Positions 42,513-44,336 of a DNA stretch of 44,336 nt are shown here, piece after piece. A program made the translations under genes and the position numbers. The stretch lies in the NCBI GenBank assembly GCA_905234695.1, contig CAJOHZ010000012.1:1-44336 (forward strand), read 5' to 3'. The notes under the pieces are model-generated. The model ran no database searches, was not told where the DNA came from, and saw only the letters and a program-made list of their open reading frames with translations. Source of the stretch: an uncultured Bacteroidales bacterium. Its GTDB lineage: Bacteria > Bacteroidota > Bacteroidia > Bacteroidales > P3. Within the stretch, counting starts at the first letter, position 1; every line of letters begins with the position of its first letter.

Positions 42513-42643
42513 TTGCGGCATTGGCCATATCCCCAAGTCTCCAACAGGCGGTTCAACAATAAGAAAGGCATGAGACTTATGTGCTTTATGTCATGTGTCA
42601 CAAGACGATAACGCAATACCTTTCCGTTATACTTTATGCGCAT
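42509..42643 (-). CDS. Possible 44-residue leader protein of the NurA-HerA operon
   Basis: A short frame starts with an ATG inside the palindrome TATGCGCATA and encodes a basic peptide (MRIKYNGKVLRYRLVTHDIK, ending GYGQCRK). Its TGA overlaps the preferred NurA-like ATG, the usual sign of translational coupling. It lies in the expected transcript, starting about 25 bases after the likely start site. It matches no family I know and could be a chance frame; codon coupling is the only support. Confidence 0.35.
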   Translation of the reverse strand: MRIKYNGKVLRYRLVTHDIKHISLMPFLLLNRLLETWGYGQCRK

Positions 42644-42662
42644 ATACGTGTGTGTATGCGCA
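42635..42662. promoter_or_regulatory. Operator-like inverted repeat at the operon start
   Basis: TATGCGCATA (42635-42644, a perfect palindrome) and a second TATGCGCA (42655-42662) flank an alternating purine-pyrimidine stretch (TACGTGTGTG). They lie just downstream of the -7 box of the NurA-HerA operon, where a repressor would block transcription. Confidence 0.45.
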
Positions 42663-42673
42663 CAATAATTTTG

Positions 42674-42681
42674 CAAAGATA
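42674..42681 (-). promoter_or_regulatory. -7 element of the NurA-HerA operon
   Basis: TATCTTTG on the minus strand. A transcript from here would read through all genes down to 33719; no other promoter-like element was seen between them. The -33 region (TTCG at 19 bases) is imperfect. Confidence 0.6.
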
Positions 42682-42713
42682 CGAAGATTCTTTGAATTGG
42701 CGAAATAAAAATG

Positions 42714-42737
42714 AATGCGTTAATGTGGGGATGTGGG
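42714..42737. repeat. 8-bp-period repeat at the 3' end of the DUF6266 gene
   Basis: AATGCGTT, AATGTGGG, GATGTGGG in succession. The stop codon and last residues (TSPH) of the DUF6266 gene lie inside it. Confidence 0.6.
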
Positions 42738-43424
42738 AATAGGGAAGGTGCCGAGGTAGCGGCTGGGGCTGGATTGGTCGGGGCGGACTTGGGATTTGGT
42801 GCCGGTGGCGCGGTGGAAACAGGTGGCGCGGAACCAGGCATAAACATGCACCGTGGAACCGGAGGCACACATCTCCTCTGGGAGCTCGAAGGTGCATCGG
42901 GAACAATGGTCACGCAAGGGGCCGCGATAGAGCGCCATCGCTGGTAGGTCGGGCAGATAGACGGCCAAGAGGAGTTGGTCGTCGGGTACGGCATCCATAT
43001 TTCCCAACCCCGCGTCGGGACAGGCGATATGCAGCGCATTGCCTTCGACCTCCACAGTCATGCCATAGGGGATGTGTCGAGGCCCGTTGGCTACCAGAAG
43101 GCGCTCGGGACTGAGCTCCCACAAGGAGGTCTCTTCGTTCCAGCGCAGGGAACCATTGTCCCAGTTGGTTTTGACGAAGGCGTTGCGGGGTGTCTGCTTC
43201 TTTGTCTCCTCGGCGACACGGGCAAAGCCGAGGTTGACGGCTTCGGCCAAATGGGCCGAGAGGCGGTTGGCAAAAGCCAGCTTGGCACGGTGCATTTGCT
43301 GTGCAGGTGTGCGAGGGTTGGAAGGACGATAGGGATCCTTTTTGATCTGCTGGCCATTGAGCACCACATATATCTTGTCACCACGCCGGCCGTGCTCCAT
43401 CCCATTGGCATCAATCTTTGACAT
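42720..43424 (-). CDS. DUF6266-like protein
   Basis: A 234-residue protein. Its N-terminal half (GRRGDKIYVVLNGQQIKKDP, PSNPRTPAQQMHRAKLAFAN, each 20 residues or fewer) resembles the DUF6266 family of Bacteroidetes, in which a short beta region precedes a NP.TPAQ..QR..F motif. The C-terminal half is beta-rich with two Cys near HCSRC. The function of the family is not known; it is often seen in mobile or repeated contexts. The ATG is embedded in an 11-bp repeat array and the stop codon in an 8-bp repeat, so both gene ends touch repeats. GC content is like the core genome, unlike the AT-rich operon beside it. Confidence 0.7.
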   Translation of the reverse strand: MSKIDANGMEHGRRGDKIYVVLNGQQIKKDPYRPSNPRTPAQQMHRAKLAFANRLSAHLAEAVNLGFARVAEETKKQTPRNAFVKTNWDNGSLRWNEETSLWELSPERLLVANGPRHIPYGMTVEVEGNALHIACPDAGLGNMDAVPDDQLLLAVYLPDLPAMALYRGPLRDHCSRCTFELPEEMCASGSTVHVYAWFRATCFHRATGTKSQVRPDQSSPSRYLGTFPIPTSPH

Positions 43425-43543
43425 AGGCTTGTTGTATGCTTGTTAATACCTTGTTATATGCTTGTCATAGGCTTGTCATCACGGAGTATCCCTATAGTTA
43501 CCCTAGAATTACCCTATAGTTATCCTATAATTACTATAGAGTT
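43423..43543. repeat. 11-bp-period degenerate repeat, copy C, abutting the DUF6266 start codon
   Basis: Eleven 11-base units in constant phase: ATAGGCTTGTT, GTATGCTTGTT, AATACCTTGTT, ATATGCTTGTC, ATAGGCTTGTC, ATCACGGAGTA, TCCCTATAGTT, ACCCTAGAATT, ACCCTATAGTT, ATCCTATAATT, ACTATAGAGTT. The first unit contains the last two bases of the gene's ATG (read on the minus strand). Unit sequence differs from copies A and B, but the period is the same. Confidence 0.8.
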
Positions 43544-43568
43544 TTAAATATAACGTAACTCCATGGTT

Positions 43569-43594
43569 ATTATTATCTCTGTAGAGATAATAAT
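43569..43594. promoter_or_regulatory. 26-base palindrome in the spacer before the DUF6266 gene
   Basis: ATTATTATCTCT, two bases, then its exact complement: twelve-base arms. It lies 145-170 bases upstream of the DUF6266 start and could be an operator or a hairpin. A weaker GAGATA/TATCTC pair follows at 43657-43673. No gene was supported between 43425 and 43984. Confidence 0.45.
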
Positions 43595-43834
43595 ATATGT
43601 TTTCCCGCCAGGTCGCCGAGAAATGGAAATGAGGACAGCCTCACGACATGAAGAATGAGATATATTTTATCTCGATGCCGCCGAGAGATCGCCGAAATGG
43701 CGGCTGGACTATGGGATGAAAATCTGAAAGTTGCGGTTGCTTGTGGGTGACTTGTGTATTGTATTGATTCTCAGGTGTTACGTTATTGCGGCAAAGAAGG
43801 CATAAAGAACCCACAAAGAAGGGAGAAAGAATGC

Positions 43835-43975
43835 GGGAATGCTTTTTTAATGCGTAAATGTGTTTGCTCCAGCCCTTTGCACATTGTCGTGCTAGCGTCG
43901 CAGGCTGTGTCTCCGATGGAGCCAGGAAGAGTGTGGGAATGCTTTTTTAATGTGTGAATGTGGGGATGTGGGAAT
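43835..43975. repeat. Pair of direct repeats with 8-bp internal period
   Basis: GGGAATGCTTTTTTAATGCG at about 43835 recurs 90 bases later as GGGAATGCTTTTTTAATGTG. Each copy runs into octamers (AATGTGTG, AATGTGGG, GATGTGGG). The sequence between the copies is GC-richer and has no gene. Confidence 0.6.
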
Positions 43976-43984
43976 TTGTGGATT

Positions 43985-44336
43985 TTATAATCCTCTGTTC
44001 CATAACGTTTTGAAGAAGTCAAGGACATGGAGGCATTCTATGCCGTCGATGGTTCGGCTGAGTTTGTCGAGAGATACCAGTATCCGTCGGCTTTCGGGGT
44101 ATTCGTCTGCAAAGGCTTTGAGACCTTTGAGGTGACGTCGTTGGATTTCTTCCGCTGACTTGATCTCTATCGCCACTCTGGCGTCGCCAATGACAGCATC
44201 CACCTCGATGCCTGTGTAGGTGTGCCAGTAGGATAGTTCTTCCTCCGAATGTGTGTATTGCAGCCATGCATAGATTTCCTGAATCACCAAGTGCTCAAAG
44301 GCATGGCCGTAGTCAGCACTACCCCGCACCAGCTCT
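43985..44336 (-). CDS. C-terminal part of an ATPase with DUF4143 domain (cut by the window edge)
   Basis: The last 116 or so residues of a protein whose start lies beyond the window. ELVRGSADYGHAFEHLVIQE is the DUF4143 helix, and YTGIEVDAVIGDARVAIEIK contains an intact PD-(D/E)xK-like core (Asp, then Glu-Ile-Lys), unlike the paralogue at 31573-32799. The frame stays open to the edge, so the GTG at 44329 is not a true start. It is a second member of the same family on the other side of the AT-rich operon. Confidence 0.85.
   Translation of the reverse strand, partial: ELVRGSADYGHAFEHLVIQEIYAWLQYTHSEEELSYWHTYTGIEVDAVIGDARVAIEIKSAEEIQRRHLKGLKAFADEYPESRRILVSLDKLSRTIDGIECLHVLDFFKTLWNRGL

Noticed and set aside
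33719..42643. Known systems BREX, DISARM, Dnd/Ssp, Zorya, Mza, HerA-SIR2/DUF4297
   Set aside because: The diagnostic genes (PglZ, methyltransferases, DndB-D, ZorA/B, Z1, SIR2 or DUF4297) are absent; only HerA or a GHKL protein overlaps with some of them.
42509..43039. 176-residue frame running from inside DUF6266 to the NurA-like start
   Set aside because: Its upstream part overlaps DUF6266 out of frame with low-complexity sequence; only the last 44 codons, after the promoter, are kept as a weak candidate.
43754..44135. Short frames in the 43,545-43,984 spacer
   Set aside because: They are made largely of direct and 8-bp repeats, with no start signal or family match.

Overview
The window looks like the chromosome of a fairly GC-rich Bacteroidales bacterium. 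Evidence: at least ten promoters carry the Bacteroidetes -7 element TAnnTTTG (several have TTTG 19 bases upstream); the gene set includes Bacteroidetes-style proteins (Porin_10-type porin, DUF3127, lipoprotein TamA homologue TamL, ExbB with two ExbD, PPi-type phosphofructokinase, DUF6266); Shine-Dalgarno sites are mostly absent. The species cannot be fixed from the sequence. No tRNA, rRNA, CRISPR array, integrase or complete insertion sequence was seen.

Layout. 1-30,050 is core genome. On the minus strand: pta, a porin, trxB, a YbhN-like flippase-family protein and panD; then a small membrane protein, 5-formyl-THF cyclo-ligase, DUF3127 and corA; a secreted protein; an exbB/membrane protein/exbD/exbD cluster; and an envelope operon (OM protein, waaA, tamL, polyprenyl synthase). 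proS reads plus. Then come a 5'-nucleotidase and PPi-phosphofructokinase (minus), a plus-strand nucleotide operon (rdgB, bifunctional nuclease, punA, HAD phosphatase), a HEAT-like protein coupled to a MalY/PatB lyase, an EamA transporter, a YqaA-like protein and a GNAT protein.

30,290-44,336 is accessory: a Fic protein, an AAA/DUF4143 ATPase, a decayed RhuM-like gene, then a visibly AT-rich block (33,719-42,643) containing one tightly packed minus-strand operon. In transcription order this is a possible 44-codon leader ORF, a NurA-like nuclease, a HerA-like ATPase, a GHKL (HSP90/MutL-type) ATPase, a radical SAM protein, and a large protein fusing two RNA polymerase alpha-CTD-like domains to a sigma region-4-like helix-turn-helix, a HARE-like domain and helicase-associated-like repeats. 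Genes overlap or lie within 7 bases of each other. I do not recognise this five-component combination as a named defence system; it is the main candidate for a new one. A DUF6266 gene and the 3' end of a second DUF4143 ATPase follow.

A second unusual theme is non-coding: many spacers are built of degenerate tandem repeats with a fixed period but changing sequence, of 11 bp (three loci), 8 bp (about five loci) and 7 bp (two loci, one inside a coding sequence). In places they run into the start or stop codons of neighbouring genes. All judgements are by eye; no database search was run.
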